Part shown: positions 26,144-35,628 of the stretch, piece by piece | Layout of the letters: each line of letters begins with the position of its first letter | How positions within the stretch are numbered: the stretch's first letter is position 1 | NCBI GenBank assembly: GCA_023402395.1 | Contig: JAEYGI010000027.1 | Location: 1-57,571, forward strand | Origin: Bacillota bacterium | GTDB lineage: Bacteria > Bacillota > UBA4882 > UBA8346 | DNA length: 57,571 nt | Direction of reading: 5' to 3' | Notes under the pieces: generated by a model | What the model saw: the letters and a program-made list of their open reading frames with translations, nothing else | Told to the model about the DNA's origin: nothing | Databases searched by the model: none | Program-made: the position numbers and the translations under genes

Positions 26144-29100
26144 TCAAACCGCTTCTTCCCGTTTGAACATCCGTCCGATCAACCGGCCGGCGCTGGTCCG
26201 GTACTTGTCAACCAGCGTATAGACGACCGGCACCAGGATCAGGGTCATGATCATTGATACCGTCAGGCCGCCGATCAGCGCCCATCCCAATCCCTGCTTA
26301 TATTCGGAACCCGCCGAATGGGACAAGGCGATCGGCAGCATCCCGAGGATCATGGTCAGCGTGGTCATCAGAATCGGCCGGAGCCGTTCCCGGCCCGCCT
26401 CCAGCAGCGCCTCCCTTACTTCGAGCCCTTCCTGGCGGGCCTTGTTGGCGAAGTCCACCAGCAGGATGGCATTCTTGCTCACCAGGCCGATCTGCATAAT
26501 GATCCCGAGGATCGAAAAGATATTGATCGAATTCATGGTCAGCGCCAGCGCCAGCAAGGCGCCGATCACCGCCAGCGGCACCGAAAAGAGCACCACGAAG
26601 GGGTAGACGAACGAATCGTACAAGGCCACCATGATCAAATAAACGAAAATAATCGCGGCCAGCAGCGCCAGGCCCAGAGTTCCGAAGGACTCCTCCTGCT
26701 GTTCCAGATCGCCCAGGTAGGCGATGCCGGAACCGGCCGGTAATTGCACCCGCTGCACCTCCCGCTTGAAATCATCGCCAATGCTCCCGCTCGGCCTGCC
26801 GACGGCCTGCGAGGAAACGGTAATGGCGTAACTCCGGTCCCGCCGTTGAATCAGAGTCGGCCCCAACGACCGGCTGATCCGGGCGAACTGCTTCAGCGCC
26901 ACCGGCTTGCCGTCGCGGTTGACGAAAGTCAACTCAGCGATATCGGCGGTCCGGGACCGGTCATACTCATCGAGCACCACCCGGGTGTCGTATTCGACGC
27001 CGTCAGTATCCCGGAACTTCGACTGCGCGTCGCCGGTCAGCCCGACCCGCAGCGCCGAACCGACATCGGCCATGGTCAGCCCCAGCGCGGCCATTTTCTC
27101 CCGGTCAATTTCGACCCTGGTTTCAGGCTTGCCTTCCTCGGCCGACAGCCGGACATCGGCGGTTCCCGGGATCGTTTTCAAAATGGCGGCCACCTGTTCG
27201 GCGGCCTGATAGGCCAGTTCCCAGCTCCGGCCGTTGACCGAGATCTGAATCGGCGTGCCTTCGGCCGTGCCCCAAAGGCTGATCGGATTGACCCGGCATT
27301 TGACGCCGGGGATGGCCAGCATCACGTCTTTCCGGACTTCCCGGGAGACGGCGTCGGTGGAACGCTTCCGTTCCTTCTTGTCGGCCAGGATCACGTGAAC
27401 CTCGGCGATGTTATTGGACGACATCCCGATGAATCCGCCGCTGGAAGCGCCGACATTGACGATGACCTTGCGGACCTCGGGATACTTGGTCATCATCCGT
27501 TCCACCCGCTGGGTGACGGCGTTGGTCTGCTCCAGCTTGGCGCCGGCCGGAAGCTCCAAGGTCAGCGCGAACTCGCCCCGGTCCGACTGCGGCATGAACT
27601 CGCCGCCGATGAATCCTAGCGGCACCAGGGCCAGCGCCGCGATAAACAGCAGCGCCACGCCGAGGATCACCAGCCAGCGGTTGGCGAGCGCCCATTCGAG
27701 CGCCTCCCGATAGGTGCGGGCCAGCCCTTCGTATTGCCGCTCGAACCAGCCGCCGAACCTGCCCATTAAGCTCCCTCTGGTCAGATGCTCCAGTTTACTG
27801 AAGCGGGAAGCCAGCAGCGGCGTAACGGTAAACGACACAAACAGGCTCATCAGGGTCGACATTACCACCACTACCGAGAACTCCCGCATGATCCCGCCGA
27901 TGATCCCGGTGACCAATGCCAGCGGCACGAAGACCACCACGTCGACCATGGTAATGGAGAGCGCTGTGAACCCGATCTCGTTCCGCCCTTTCAGGGCGGC
28001 GCTCCGTTTCTCCTCGCCGAGCTCCAGATGACGGTAGATGTTCTCCAGGACCACGATAGAATCGTCGACCAGGATTCCGATGACCAGCGACAGCGCCAGC
28101 AAGGTCATCAGGTTCAGGGAGTAGCCGAACGCCCACATCCCGATCATCGTCGCCACCAGGGACGACGGGATGGCTACCATCACGATCAATGAGTTCCGGA
28201 TGCTGTGCAAAAAGAGCAGCATCACCGCGGCCACCAGCAGCACGGCGATGCCCAGATCCTCCTTGACGGCATTGGCGGCGTCGAGCGTGAAGATCGAACT
28301 GTCCTGGGCCACGTCGAAGCGAAGGCCGATTTTCGCCTGCTCCGCCTGGAGCTTTTCAATTTCGGCGCGGACCAGCCGGCAAACTTCCACCGCGTTGGCG
28401 TCGGACTGTTTCTGCACCAGAATCGTCACCGCCGACCGGCCGTTGATCCGGCTCAGATTGGTCATCTCCTTGGTTCCGTCCTGAATCTCGGCGATGTCCG
28501 AGAGCCGGATCTCGCCGCCCTGCTTGGACTGGCCGATGATCAACCCCTTCATCTCGGCCAGGGTGTTGAACTTTCCGGCCAGCCTGACCGTGAACTGTCC
28601 GTCGCGGTCCTTAACGTTTCCGGTGGGGAATTCCAGGTTGGCGGCCTGGACCGCCTGCATCACCTGGAGAATTGACAAGCCGTAGGTCCGCAGCCGCTGG
28701 GCGTCAACGTTGACCTTGATCTCCCGCTCCTCCATGCCTACCAGTACCACTTGCCCGACGCCGGCCACCCGGGATAACTGGGGTTTGACCGTGTCTTTCA
28801 GAAACTGGCTTAGTTCCTTGGCGGGCAGTTCGGAGGTGGCTCCAATCCGGAGCACCGGCTGTTCGTTGATGGAAAGCTTTGAGAGGGTCGGCGCTTCGGC
28901 GCTGTCAGGCAAGTCGGCCAGGATCTGGTTGATCTTGCGTTGCGCGTCCTGAAGCGAAAAATCAATATTGGCATCCTGGGTAAATTCAATAACGACGCTG
29001 GAGACCCCTTCCTGGGAGGTTGAGTAGACCCCGTCAACTTTGTCGAGAGCGGAGATGGCATCCTCGACCTTTTTGGTAATCCCCGACTCCACCTCGGAGG

Positions 29101-29266
29101 CCGAGGCCCCGGGATAGACGGTCACGATACTGATCACCGGAACATTGATATCCGGCAATAGTTCGTATTTGAGCTGATTGTATCCGAAGATCCCAAGCAG
29201 GGTCAGGGCGATAAAGAGCACAATGATCAAAGACGGCCGTTTGATGGCTAGTTCGGTAATAGTCAA
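26144..29266 (-). CDS. RND multidrug efflux pump, AcrB/HAE1 family
   Basis: Inner-membrane proton-driven exporter of the resistance-nodulation-division superfamily, 1040 residues and complete. It has the standard order: N-terminal membrane segment, periplasmic porter loop (PGASASEVESGITKKVEDAI), six-helix bundle with GILVDDSIVVLENIYRHLE carrying the proton-relay Asp pair, second porter loop, and C-terminal bundle with GLVSKNAILLVDFAN. A TTG at 29266 after AGGTGA gives the usual N-terminus MTITELAIKRP. The GTG at 29275 overlaps the ribosome site. It forms an operon with the adaptor and TetR genes upstream; the outer-membrane partner may be the TolC-like protein near 40 kb or another. Confidence 0.94.
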   Translation of the reverse strand: MTITELAIKRPSLIIVLFIALTLLGIFGYNQLKYELLPDINVPVISIVTVYPGASASEVESGITKKVEDAISALDKVDGVYSTSQEGVSSVVIEFTQDANIDFSLQDAQRKINQILADLPDSAEAPTLSKLSINEQPVLRIGATSELPAKELSQFLKDTVKPQLSRVAGVGQVVLVGMEEREIKVNVDAQRLRTYGLSILQVMQAVQAANLEFPTGNVKDRDGQFTVRLAGKFNTLAEMKGLIIGQSKQGGEIRLSDIAEIQDGTKEMTNLSRINGRSAVTILVQKQSDANAVEVCRLVRAEIEKLQAEQAKIGLRFDVAQDSSIFTLDAANAVKEDLGIAVLLVAAVMLLFLHSIRNSLIVMVAIPSSLVATMIGMWAFGYSLNLMTLLALSLVIGILVDDSIVVLENIYRHLELGEEKRSAALKGRNEIGFTALSITMVDVVVFVPLALVTGIIGGIMREFSVVVVMSTLMSLFVSFTVTPLLASRFSKLEHLTRGSLMGRFGGWFERQYEGLARTYREALEWALANRWLVILGVALLFIAALALVPLGFIGGEFMPQSDRGEFALTLELPAGAKLEQTNAVTQRVERMMTKYPEVRKVIVNVGASSGGFIGMSSNNIAEVHVILADKKERKRSTDAVSREVRKDVMLAIPGVKCRVNPISLWGTAEGTPIQISVNGRSWELAYQAAEQVAAILKTIPGTADVRLSAEEGKPETRVEIDREKMAALGLTMADVGSALRVGLTGDAQSKFRDTDGVEYDTRVVLDEYDRSRTADIAELTFVNRDGKPVALKQFARISRSLGPTLIQRRDRSYAITVSSQAVGRPSGSIGDDFKREVQRVQLPAGSGIAYLGDLEQQEESFGTLGLALLAAIIFVYLIMVALYDSFVYPFVVLFSVPLAVIGALLALALTMNSINIFSILGIIMQIGLVSKNAILLVDFANKARQEGLEVREALLEAGRERLRPILMTTLTMILGMLPIALSHSAGSEYKQGLGWALIGGLTVSMIMTLILVPVVYTLVDKYRTSAGRLIGRMFKREEAV

Positions 29267-29318
29267 AACAATCACCTACTTGTCGAAAGTCAAAATGAAA
29301 AATGTCTATCCTAATTGT

Positions 29319-29391
29319 CAGTTCCTAGTTGTCAGTTGCTGGTTCTCACTAGTTTGGAGCCACAAACCAAGCAGACTAGGAACCAGGAACC
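29319..29391. repeat. Heptamer repeat cluster with inverted copies
   Basis: Between the adaptor and pump genes, 7-bp units follow each other without gaps: CAGTTCC, TAGTTGT, CAGTTGC, TGGTTCT (29319-29346). Two complementary units AGGAACC AGGAACC lie at 29378-29391, so the segment can fold back on itself. This resembles the short tandemly repeated repeats known from cyanobacteria. It would lie in the operon mRNA. Confidence 0.6.
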
Positions 29392-29397
29392 GCTACG

Positions 29398-30450
29398 CTA
29401 TTTCATGACCTTAACGGCCACATTATCGCTGAGATTGCTTTGGCCGCTGACGACCACGGTTTCGCCTTCACGCAAGCTCCGCAGTACGGTCAGGTCCGTG
29501 CCGATTTCGGCGCCGACCGTGATCGAGCGCAAGCGGGCCTTCCCGTCTTCCACCACGAACACTTGCGGATCCTTGACGCTACCCACCAGAGCTTCCCTGG
29601 GGATTACCAACGCACTGGTTTCCACGCCGGTTTTGAAGATCACCCGCCCGAACATCCCGGCTTTGAGCGGATTATTTTGATTGTTGCTAAAAGCAATCTC
29701 CACCGGATAAGTATGGGCCTCGTCGCCCTTGGCGCTGATCGTTTCAATCCTGCCGTAGAACTTGACTCCCGGATAGACATCGGTGGCAATCTCTACCGGA
29801 TCGCCTACTTTGACCCGGAAAACATCTTCCTCGCTCAGATTCAATTTCACTTTAAGCCGGCTGATGTCAACCACATTGGCGATGGATTTGCCGGGAGTGA
29901 CCATGGTTCCGACCTCTACCAGCCGCTCACTGATCTGGCCGGCAATGGGCGAGGTGATCGCGGAGTTCTGATATTGGCGGCGAGCCGCGGTATACTCGGC
30001 TTCTGCCGCCTTAAAAGCCAGCCTGGCCCCTTCCAATTGTGAAACGGAGATGATCTCCTGGCGATGCAGCACATCGAGCCGCTCCAAATCTTTCTTGGCT
30101 TTCTCATAATTGGTCTGAGCCGCTAAGTACGATGCATATTGCAGTTCGTCGTCAACTTTGGCGATCACCGAGCCGGCGCCGACCGACGAGCCCACTTTCA
30201 CATAGACCGCGGTGACCCGGCCCTGCGTCTCGGAGACCACTGTCACATCGTTGTTGGCGGCGATCACGCCAATCTGGGTCAGATCGGCGCTGACATTCCG
30301 CCGCTCCACCGCGACTGCCGTGACCGGGAAGGAGGAGAGAGTGAACGATTCCGATTCCGCCGCCATCTTGGCTTTATTTGACAGCAGCGTGACGAAGATC
30401 ACTCCCGTCACGACCACCGCGATCATCAGACCAACCCACTTCTTGCCCAT
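29398..30450 (-). CDS. RND efflux periplasmic adaptor (membrane fusion protein)
   Basis: Adaptor of an RND pump, 350 residues. It has an N-terminal membrane anchor (VGLMIAVVVTGVIFVTLLS), a lipoyl/barrel-sandwich half-motif (ETQGRVTAVYVKVGSSVGAGSVIAKVD, about 95-120), a short helical hairpin, the second lipoyl half (AITSPIAGQISERLVEVGTMV) and a beta-barrel domain. It bridges the pump to an outer-membrane channel. It is encoded 151 nt after tetR, with a candidate repressor site in that gap, and 131 nt before the pump gene. Confidence 0.92.
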   Translation of the reverse strand: MGKKWVGLMIAVVVTGVIFVTLLSNKAKMAAESESFTLSSFPVTAVAVERRNVSADLTQIGVIAANNDVTVVSETQGRVTAVYVKVGSSVGAGSVIAKVDDELQYASYLAAQTNYEKAKKDLERLDVLHRQEIISVSQLEGARLAFKAAEAEYTAARRQYQNSAITSPIAGQISERLVEVGTMVTPGKSIANVVDISRLKVKLNLSEEDVFRVKVGDPVEIATDVYPGVKFYGRIETISAKGDEAHTYPVEIAFSNNQNNPLKAGMFGRVIFKTGVETSALVIPREALVGSVKDPQVFVVEDGKARLRSITVGAEIGTDLTVLRSLREGETVVVSGQSNLSDNVAVKVMK

Positions 30451-30498
30451 TGTTATTGCCCCTTTCTTTATCGTCTGTTAACGAAATTTTTACCTTCA

Positions 30499-30526
30499 GG
30501 AAACCATTGAAGTTTCTTTGGTTTCC
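30499..30526. promoter_or_regulatory. TetR operator copy 1, upstream of the adaptor gene
   Basis: A 28-bp inverted repeat with half-sites GGAAACCA (30499-30506) and TGGTTTCC (30519-30526) separated by 12 nt. It matches the site in the tetR promoter region in half-site sequence and spacing, and lies 50 nt ahead of the adaptor start codon. Confidence 0.75.
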
Positions 30527-30601
30527 ACAATCGCAAAAAAAATTTCTCACCACTCGGACATTTGCGATAACCCACGGCCTTTCGCGGAGTTCCCCATGCT
30601 T

Positions 30602-31219
30602 TCAGGAATTCATGGCCGCCTCTTGCTTGACATATTTATCGCGGCCTTGTTCGCTCAAAATCCCTTCATTGAGGATCCGGATCAGCCCTTCCAGCGTCTC
30701 GGTCATTGAAAGTCCAAATTCGGCGATCCGGCTGAAGGTCAGATTGGCATGGATGCCTTCGACCAGCAACATGATCAGGGTCACGTTGACATCCTTACGG
30801 ATCAGGCCCTCTTCGATCCCTTCCCGGACCAACTGTTCGATATAATCAAGGATCCGTTGACGGCCCTGATGATGGCAACACTCCTTGAAATTCATTTTTT
30901 GCAAATCCCGGATGAATTGCGGCCCAAACTTGGAATCGCCCATGACCAGCAGCTCAGAGAGGCGCTTGCCTTTTTCCACGAAATCCAGGGAGGTGTCGTT
31001 GACCAGGTTGGACAAGCGAAACTCCATCTCCCGGTGTTCCTTTCCCAGAATCTCTTCGAGCAACGTTTCCTTGCTGGGGAAATATTTATAAATCGTCTTT
31101 TTGCTGATATCCAGTTCCTCGGCGATCTGTTGGGTGGTGGTGTTGGCAAACCCGTACTGAAAAAAAAGTTCGGATGCCTTATCGACGATTACCTGCCTGA
31201 TTCGATCCTCATCGTTCAT
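30602..31219 (-). CDS. TetR-family transcriptional repressor
   Basis: A 205-residue regulator. The N-terminal TetR_N helix-turn-helix is typical (SELFFQYGFANTTTQQIAEELDISKKTIYKYFPSKETLL has all landmark positions, residues about 14-55), and the C-terminal part is a variable ligand-binding helical domain. As first gene of the tetR-adaptor-pump operon it most likely represses its own promoter and the pump genes until a toxic substrate binds. Two matching 28-bp operators support this. Confidence 0.92.
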   Translation of the reverse strand: MNDEDRIRQVIVDKASELFFQYGFANTTTQQIAEELDISKKTIYKYFPSKETLLEEILGKEHREMEFRLSNLVNDTSLDFVEKGKRLSELLVMGDSKFGPQFIRDLQKMNFKECCHHQGRQRILDYIEQLVREGIEEGLIRKDVNVTLIMLLVEGIHANLTFSRIAEFGLSMTETLEGLIRILNEGILSEQGRDKYVKQEAAMNS

Positions 31220-31281
31220 TTGAACTACCCTCTTTTAGCTTGTAATGATTTGAAGCTCGGGACGGAGAACCGCTTGTTTCG

Positions 31282-31338
31282 GGAAACCAATTTGGTTTTT
31301 TCAGTTTCCATTATAGGCGATTGGCACCACTATGTCAA
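31282..31338 (-). promoter_or_regulatory. tetR promoter with TetR operator copy 2
   Basis: On the minus strand a consensus promoter is seen: TTGACA (31333-31338), 17 nt, TATAAT (31310-31315). Directly downstream lies a 28-bp site, half-sites GGAAACCA (31282-31289) and CAGTTTCC (31302-31309) 12 nt apart, containing a smaller palindrome AAACCAATTTGGTTT (31284-31298). A repressor bound there would cover the transcription start. The remaining upstream sequence to 31551 shows no gene. Confidence 0.85.
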
Positions 31339-31551
31339 GAAGCTGGAAAATGAAATTTAACGCTTATGCAGGGTTTTTCAAACGTAGTCAAATAGTAACA
31401 TATAGCGGATGAAGTAAATTGATTAATTCTTTCCATCATGGCCGGCTTTAGGGACATAAGGCTTACTTAGAAATTTAATTCAACTTATATAGTTATATAG
31501 CCCGTTACCTGACAATGAGGGAAACCCGGCGCGCCGCCCGCATCCGGACGG

Positions 31552-31575
31552 AAAAAAAGCCCGTAGCCGGGCTTT
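31552..31575 (-). terminator. Terminator of the coiled-coil protein gene
   Basis: AAAGCCCG (31556-31563) pairs with CGGGCTTT (31568-31575), and on the minus strand the stem runs into TTTTTTT. It lies 18 nt after the stop codon of the gene ending at 31594. Confidence 0.88.
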
Positions 31576-31593
31576 ATATCAGGAACATCTTTT

Positions 31594-32601
31594 TTACATC
31601 AATACGCGTTTGCTTTTGAGCACGTTTCCGAACTGGTCGACGGTAATCTCCAGCCTGTGCATGAAGTCGCCGAGCGAAGCCAGTTTGGAAACACTTTCGA
31701 GGTTCATGAAATCGGAAAGGGTCTTCTCAAGCAATTGAAACACTTCCGCCAATTCCGACTCCCGCTTCTTCAACCGATCCCGTTCTTTCTCGGTCAAGTG
31801 CTGGAAGTTTTCATTCTCCTCGGTGAGGCGCTGGATCTCTTCCATCAGCTTGTCCTCGCGTTTCAGATCCCGTTCCACCGCCAGTAGGTGCTCGATGAAG
31901 CCTCGCAGATCCAGTTGGTGCCGTTGCAGTTCTTCCAGCCGGGCCACCCGGTGTTCATGGTTGCGCACGGTTTCCGGCAGCGAGGAGATCGCATAAAAGA
32001 ACGAGTTGTCGCCGGCCTTGCCGGATTGAACCGGAACAATGCTCCGTAACTCCGGAGCCTCCTCCACCGGATTGAGCGGGACCGGCTCAATGGCAGTTTC
32101 GACCGGTTCGCCCAGCAACTGCCGGCCAATCCGCAGCAAGTCTTCGTCATTGTAGCTCATGACTTTGACCAGGCGGTAAAAGCGCAGTTTCAGGGCAGCT
32201 TCGCTAAATCCTCCGCCCAGCGTCTTCTGGAGTTCGGCGCAAGCCTGGGTCCGGGAATTGCCCAAAGCCTGATGTTTGCAGAATGTCTCCAGGATGATGC
32301 GGTCCACCGCTTTCGACTCCGGATTCCGTTTGCGGCCGCCCAGATCGGTCTCATCGGCGTGCCGGGTTTGCATCATTTTGTAATAATCCTGATTGGAGAT
32401 TCCTTTCTCTTTCAATAACCGGCAAAACTGGCTCCGGAGCGCGCTCATTTCCCGGCCCAGTTTGGCGGAGAGTTCGCGACGCTGTTGCGGATGCCACCAC
32501 GACTCGAATAACAGCCGGTTTTCATCGTCGGTATATCGCGGCTTGACTTTCGGAGACGATTTTGTTGCAGATTTTGCCACAGCGAGGGCTTGTTTCGACA
32601 T
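31594..32601 (-). CDS. Unknown protein with Myb/SANT-like N-terminus and coiled coil
   Basis: I do not recognise this 335-residue protein as a named family. The first 80 residues are basic and contain YTDDENRLLFESWWHP followed by LGREMSALRSQFCRLLKEKG, which resembles a Myb/SANT or RsfA-type helix-turn-helix. A second similar unit may lie at about 95-145 (ILETFCKHQALGNSRTQACAEL, AALKLRFYRLVK). The last 130 residues form a charged coiled coil (KLMEEIQRLTEENENFQHL). An RsfA-like prespore regulator is one possibility. The ATG at 32601 lies 11 nt from AAGGAG; a GTG at 32613 is too close to it. It is a single gene with its own terminator. Confidence 0.65.
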   Translation of the reverse strand: MSKQALAVAKSATKSSPKVKPRYTDDENRLLFESWWHPQQRRELSAKLGREMSALRSQFCRLLKEKGISNQDYYKMMQTRHADETDLGGRKRNPESKAVDRIILETFCKHQALGNSRTQACAELQKTLGGGFSEAALKLRFYRLVKVMSYNDEDLLRIGRQLLGEPVETAIEPVPLNPVEEAPELRSIVPVQSGKAGDNSFFYAISSLPETVRNHEHRVARLEELQRHQLDLRGFIEHLLAVERDLKREDKLMEEIQRLTEENENFQHLTEKERDRLKKRESELAEVFQLLEKTLSDFMNLESVSKLASLGDFMHRLEITVDQFGNVLKSKRVLM

Positions 32602-32892
32602 TGGAAGCTTCACTCCTTATCAGATTCGATTCCCAAATAATAGGTCTCCCATATTCTGCGTCGGAATGAAGCAGCTTATACCATCAAGTTACATTTTTTT
32701 CACAAAACCCGGGTCCGGCGGGGCCAAAAGTCGGTGCGGGTATTCGAAAACAGCCGCAACCTGTGTCGTGCCGTTAGTTACACTTAGCTTGTGCTTTATA
32801 TCCTGAAAAAAGAATTACGCGCACAAGCTCCCAGGTCCCGTTGCAACCGGCCGTTTCAAGGGGTGGGGCCGGTATCGGAGCAGTGATAAAAA

Positions 32893-33636
32893 CTATTCCG
32901 CCTTAGCCATCCGGTTTGCGCCCAACCCTTCGAGATAAACCTTGAGGCTATGATTCTGGGGCAGGTTGCCGCCGTGAACCATGAACAGGTGCGCCGCCTC
33001 GACATGGCGGTAGATGACAGTCTCTTTTCCGATCAAGGTGGGGGACCGCTCAAACGGAACCCGGGGGACCGGATCGAAAAGATTTACCACCCGGAGGCTA
33101 TTCCTGACCGTATTGTCATAAACATCGGCGAATTCGGGGTCGCCGACCCGGGGGCTTCCGAAATTAATCATTAGTGGAGCTGAAAAGGGGGTATTTACCG
33201 CAAGGTCCAGCGCGGCCAGCGTCGCTAAGGCCCCTCCCAGGCTGTGTCCGGTGATCAGCAGCCGTTTCCAGGCGCTCACCCGCCGGACGGCGTAGAAGAT
33301 CCGCTCCCTGGCAGATTGATAGATGGCGGTAAATCCGGCGTGCGTCTTGCCGGCCGACGGGACAAATTCGTATTCGACCTGCCGGAACTCCAGATCCCGC
33401 AACCATTCCTCCGGAGTGGCCGTGCCCCGGAACACCAGCACCGCCTCCAGCTCGGACTCGATGATATACCCGATGGGTTCCGGATCCAGCAGCGCAGTTC
33501 CGGTAAAGGTGGTCACCAGGCGAAACCCGTTCGGGATCTGAAAGGTTCCCCCGGTTTGATACTGTTGATAAGCTTCTTCAATGCAACCCGCCAAAAAAAT
33601 GGCGATATTCCGCTCTGATCCGGACAAAACCGGCAT
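32893..33636 (-). CDS. Class 3 lipase-like alpha/beta hydrolase
   Basis: A 247-residue lipase_3-family protein. The nucleophile elbow GHSLGGALATL, the family segment INFGSPRVGDPEFADVYD and a late His in the YRHVEAAHLFMVHGG region form a plausible Ser-Asp-His triad. The preceding oxyanion-region segment LVFRGTATPEEWLRDL is typical. The frame opens at 33795, but the ATG at 33636 sits 8 nt after GGGGGAG and gives a normal-length protein with no signal peptide. It is a solitary gene. The upstream region at 32602-32892 on the other side of its stop holds a 9-bp stem (32786-32794 with 32821-32829) with a 26-nt loop and little else. Confidence 0.85.
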   Translation of the reverse strand: MPVLSGSERNIAIFLAGCIEEAYQQYQTGGTFQIPNGFRLVTTFTGTALLDPEPIGYIIESELEAVLVFRGTATPEEWLRDLEFRQVEYEFVPSAGKTHAGFTAIYQSARERIFYAVRRVSAWKRLLITGHSLGGALATLAALDLAVNTPFSAPLMINFGSPRVGDPEFADVYDNTVRNSLRVVNLFDPVPRVPFERSPTLIGKETVIYRHVEAAHLFMVHGGNLPQNHSLKVYLEGLGANRMAKAE

Positions 33637-33999
33637 GTCACCGCTCCCCCGCTCGAAATTAACGTCCCGCCAGGCTTTTGCTGGCCGGACGAATCGTGAT
33701 ACGTGGCCGAACCCGGAACGGCTGGCGCCGTCGGGCTTTTGTCGCGATAGCACGTATACTAAAATCATATTCCAAAGCGAAACAAGATGTGACATCCCTC
33801 AACCCGGCCGCGCGGCGCCGTTGGCGCAGGCATGGCGGAGCTGCCCGGATCTAGTATCCCGGTTTGCCGCCGGTTTATGCCCGGCCCTTCAATGAACATT
33901 GGATTAAAATCCGGTGTTCGGGAAGGATTATCCGCCGGATTACCGCAATTAATGCAGTACGGTTAAATTTCCGAAACTACTGAAACAAAGGAGCGTCCC
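33637..33999. other. Divergent intergenic region, lipase / HAD phosphatase
   Basis: About 360 nt separate two divergent genes. An AT-rich patch around 33757-33775 (GTATACTAAAAT) may hold a -10 element for either direction, but no convincing -35 partner is seen. No gene, repeat or RNA was recognised. Confidence 0.4.
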
Positions 34000-34839
34000 A
34001 TGCCCGATCAACCTTTTGCCGGCGTATTACTGGTAAGCGATCTCGACGGTACCTTGCTTGACTCCCGCAAGCGAATCAGCCATGAGAACCGCCGCGCCCT
34101 GGAACGGTTCGTGGCGGGCGGCGGCCGGTTCACGCTGGCCACCGGCAGGATTGCGCGGGCCGTCCTGCCTTATCTGCCGCTGCTGCCAGTCAATGCTCCG
34201 GCCATTCTTTATAATGGGGCCGCCATTTATGATCTCCGGCGCCAGGAGATGGTCTGGGAGAGTTTTCTCGACCGGGATGTCCTGCCGCTGCTGGCTGAGA
34301 TCATGCAGGAATTTCCCGAACTCGGGGTTGAGGTGTACCGTGGGGAAGAAGTTTTTTTTCCGCGAAAGAACCCGATTACCGAACGCCACCGGGATCTGGA
34401 GCGGTTTCCGGATCGCCCGTCAACCATTGACCAACTGGGGCTGCCCTGGCGCAAAGTATTGACGGCCTGGGAGCCGGAACAACTGGACCGGGTCGAGGCG
34501 TTCCTGAAACCGAAAACCTTACCCTGCCACCTGGTCCGGTCCGATCCGTTCTATCTCGAGCTTCTGCCCAGAGGCGCTTCCAAGGGCGCCGCCCTGCGCA
34601 TCCTGGCCGGGCTGCTCGGCCTGTCCGTCACGGCGACGGTGGCCATCGGCGATCACCTCAATGATCTTGAAATGATCCGGGAGGCCGGGATCGGAGTCAG
34701 CGTGGCCAATGGCCACCCCGATCTGAAAGCGGCGGCGGACCGGATCGGCCTTCACCATGAAGAGCATGCCCTGGCCGAATTGGTGTCTTGGCTGGAGGAA
34801 CAGCGGACCCAGGGGCCATTCGCCACCTCCGCCGGATAA
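34000..34839 (+). CDS. HAD-superfamily Cof-type phosphatase
   Basis: Cytoplasmic sugar- or nucleotide-phosphate phosphatase of the HAD IIB (Cof/YidA) type, 279 residues. The nucleophile motif is SDLDGTLLDS near residue 12, motif II is LATGR, and the Mg-binding motif near the end is IGDHLNDLEMI (usual GDxxNDxxM). A cap domain lies between. It starts at an ATG after AAAGGAG. The gene stands alone between the divergent lipase gene and the pspC-like gene. Substrates in this family cannot be predicted from sequence alone. Confidence 0.9.
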   Translation: MPDQPFAGVLLVSDLDGTLLDSRKRISHENRRALERFVAGGGRFTLATGRIARAVLPYLPLLPVNAPAILYNGAAIYDLRRQEMVWESFLDRDVLPLLAEIMQEFPELGVEVYRGEEVFFPRKNPITERHRDLERFPDRPSTIDQLGLPWRKVLTAWEPEQLDRVEAFLKPKTLPCHLVRSDPFYLELLPRGASKGAALRILAGLLGLSVTATVAIGDHLNDLEMIREAGIGVSVANGHPDLKAAADRIGLHHEEHALAELVSWLEEQRTQGPFATSAG

Positions 34840-35079
34840 ACGGAACGTGTCGGAAGGAAAATTACTCCAATAAGTAGAATATATACGCCGGTTCGAAAAT
34901 TTACAACTCCAGCTGTTTTCGGCATATTTCCTCCCACTTGTTTATAGGCTAAAATAAACCTCTTGATCCCGGAGGCCGCGATCCTTTCCGAAGCGATAGA
35001 ATGCGGGCTGAAGGGCATACTGATGGAAGCGCCGGGATTGGTTTTATAACGCTTAATTTACGTTTTAGGAGGCTTTGCC

Positions 35080-35517
35080 ATGACTGTCAAACGTTTATAC
35101 CGTTCAACCCGGGATCGCCGGATCGCGGGGGTCGCCGGAGGAATCGCCGAATATTTCGCGGTGGACGTGACCCTGATCCGGCTGATCTGGGTGCTGGCGG
35201 TGCTCTTCGGCGGCACCGGGGTTTTGGCCTACATCATCGCCTGGATTGTCATTCCCGAGGAGATCGAGATCCGAAGCGAACCGGCGCCGGCTGAAACCGC
35301 TGAGGCCACCGAAACCATAGAAGCCGAGCCGGTGAAACCGAAAACCGGCGGTGACGGCTGGCCCAAAGGCAGCCTCTTCGGACTGGTTCTGATCCTGCTC
35401 GGCCTCTATTTTCTGGTGAAGGCGCTGCTCCCCTGGGATTTCAGCCATTACTTCTGGCCGTTTCTCCTAATCGCGCTCGGCATCATTTTGCTGGTGCCAT
35501 CCAGGCGCAAGCCGTAA
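35080..35517 (+). CDS. PspC-domain membrane protein
   Basis: A 145-residue membrane protein. Residues 1-62 form a PspC domain (RSTRDRRIAGVAGGIAEYFAV, then a membrane segment ending AYIIAWIVIPEE). An acidic linker follows, then two short C-terminal membrane segments like those in LiaF-type envelope stress proteins. The ATG follows TAGGAGG. PspC proteins take part in phage-shock-type membrane stress responses, but no other psp genes are in the window. The 240-nt upstream gap shows no clear promoter. Confidence 0.88.
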   Translation: MTVKRLYRSTRDRRIAGVAGGIAEYFAVDVTLIRLIWVLAVLFGGTGVLAYIIAWIVIPEEIEIRSEPAPAETAEATETIEAEPVKPKTGGDGWPKGSLFGLVLILLGLYFLVKALLPWDFSHYFWPFLLIALGIILLVPSRRKP

Positions 35518-35628
35518 GCGCACCGCCGGAGCAAAAGAAGGTGGATGGAGGATTTGAATCCGTCGCTACGGGCGGAGATCTTCGAAAATGCTTGCAACGC
35601 TCGCTATAAAAGGCTCTACCCATTTATA

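Noticed and set aside
25739..26257. Long plus-strand and minus-strand open frames through array A
   Set aside because: They stay open because the repeat period is a multiple of 3. There is no ribosome site, no family match, and both strands are open at once, so repeat DNA explains them.
35541..35615. Possible minus-strand tRNA (T-loop-like TTCAAAT near 35556)
   Set aside because: The T stem does not pair and no acceptor or anticodon stem can be formed.
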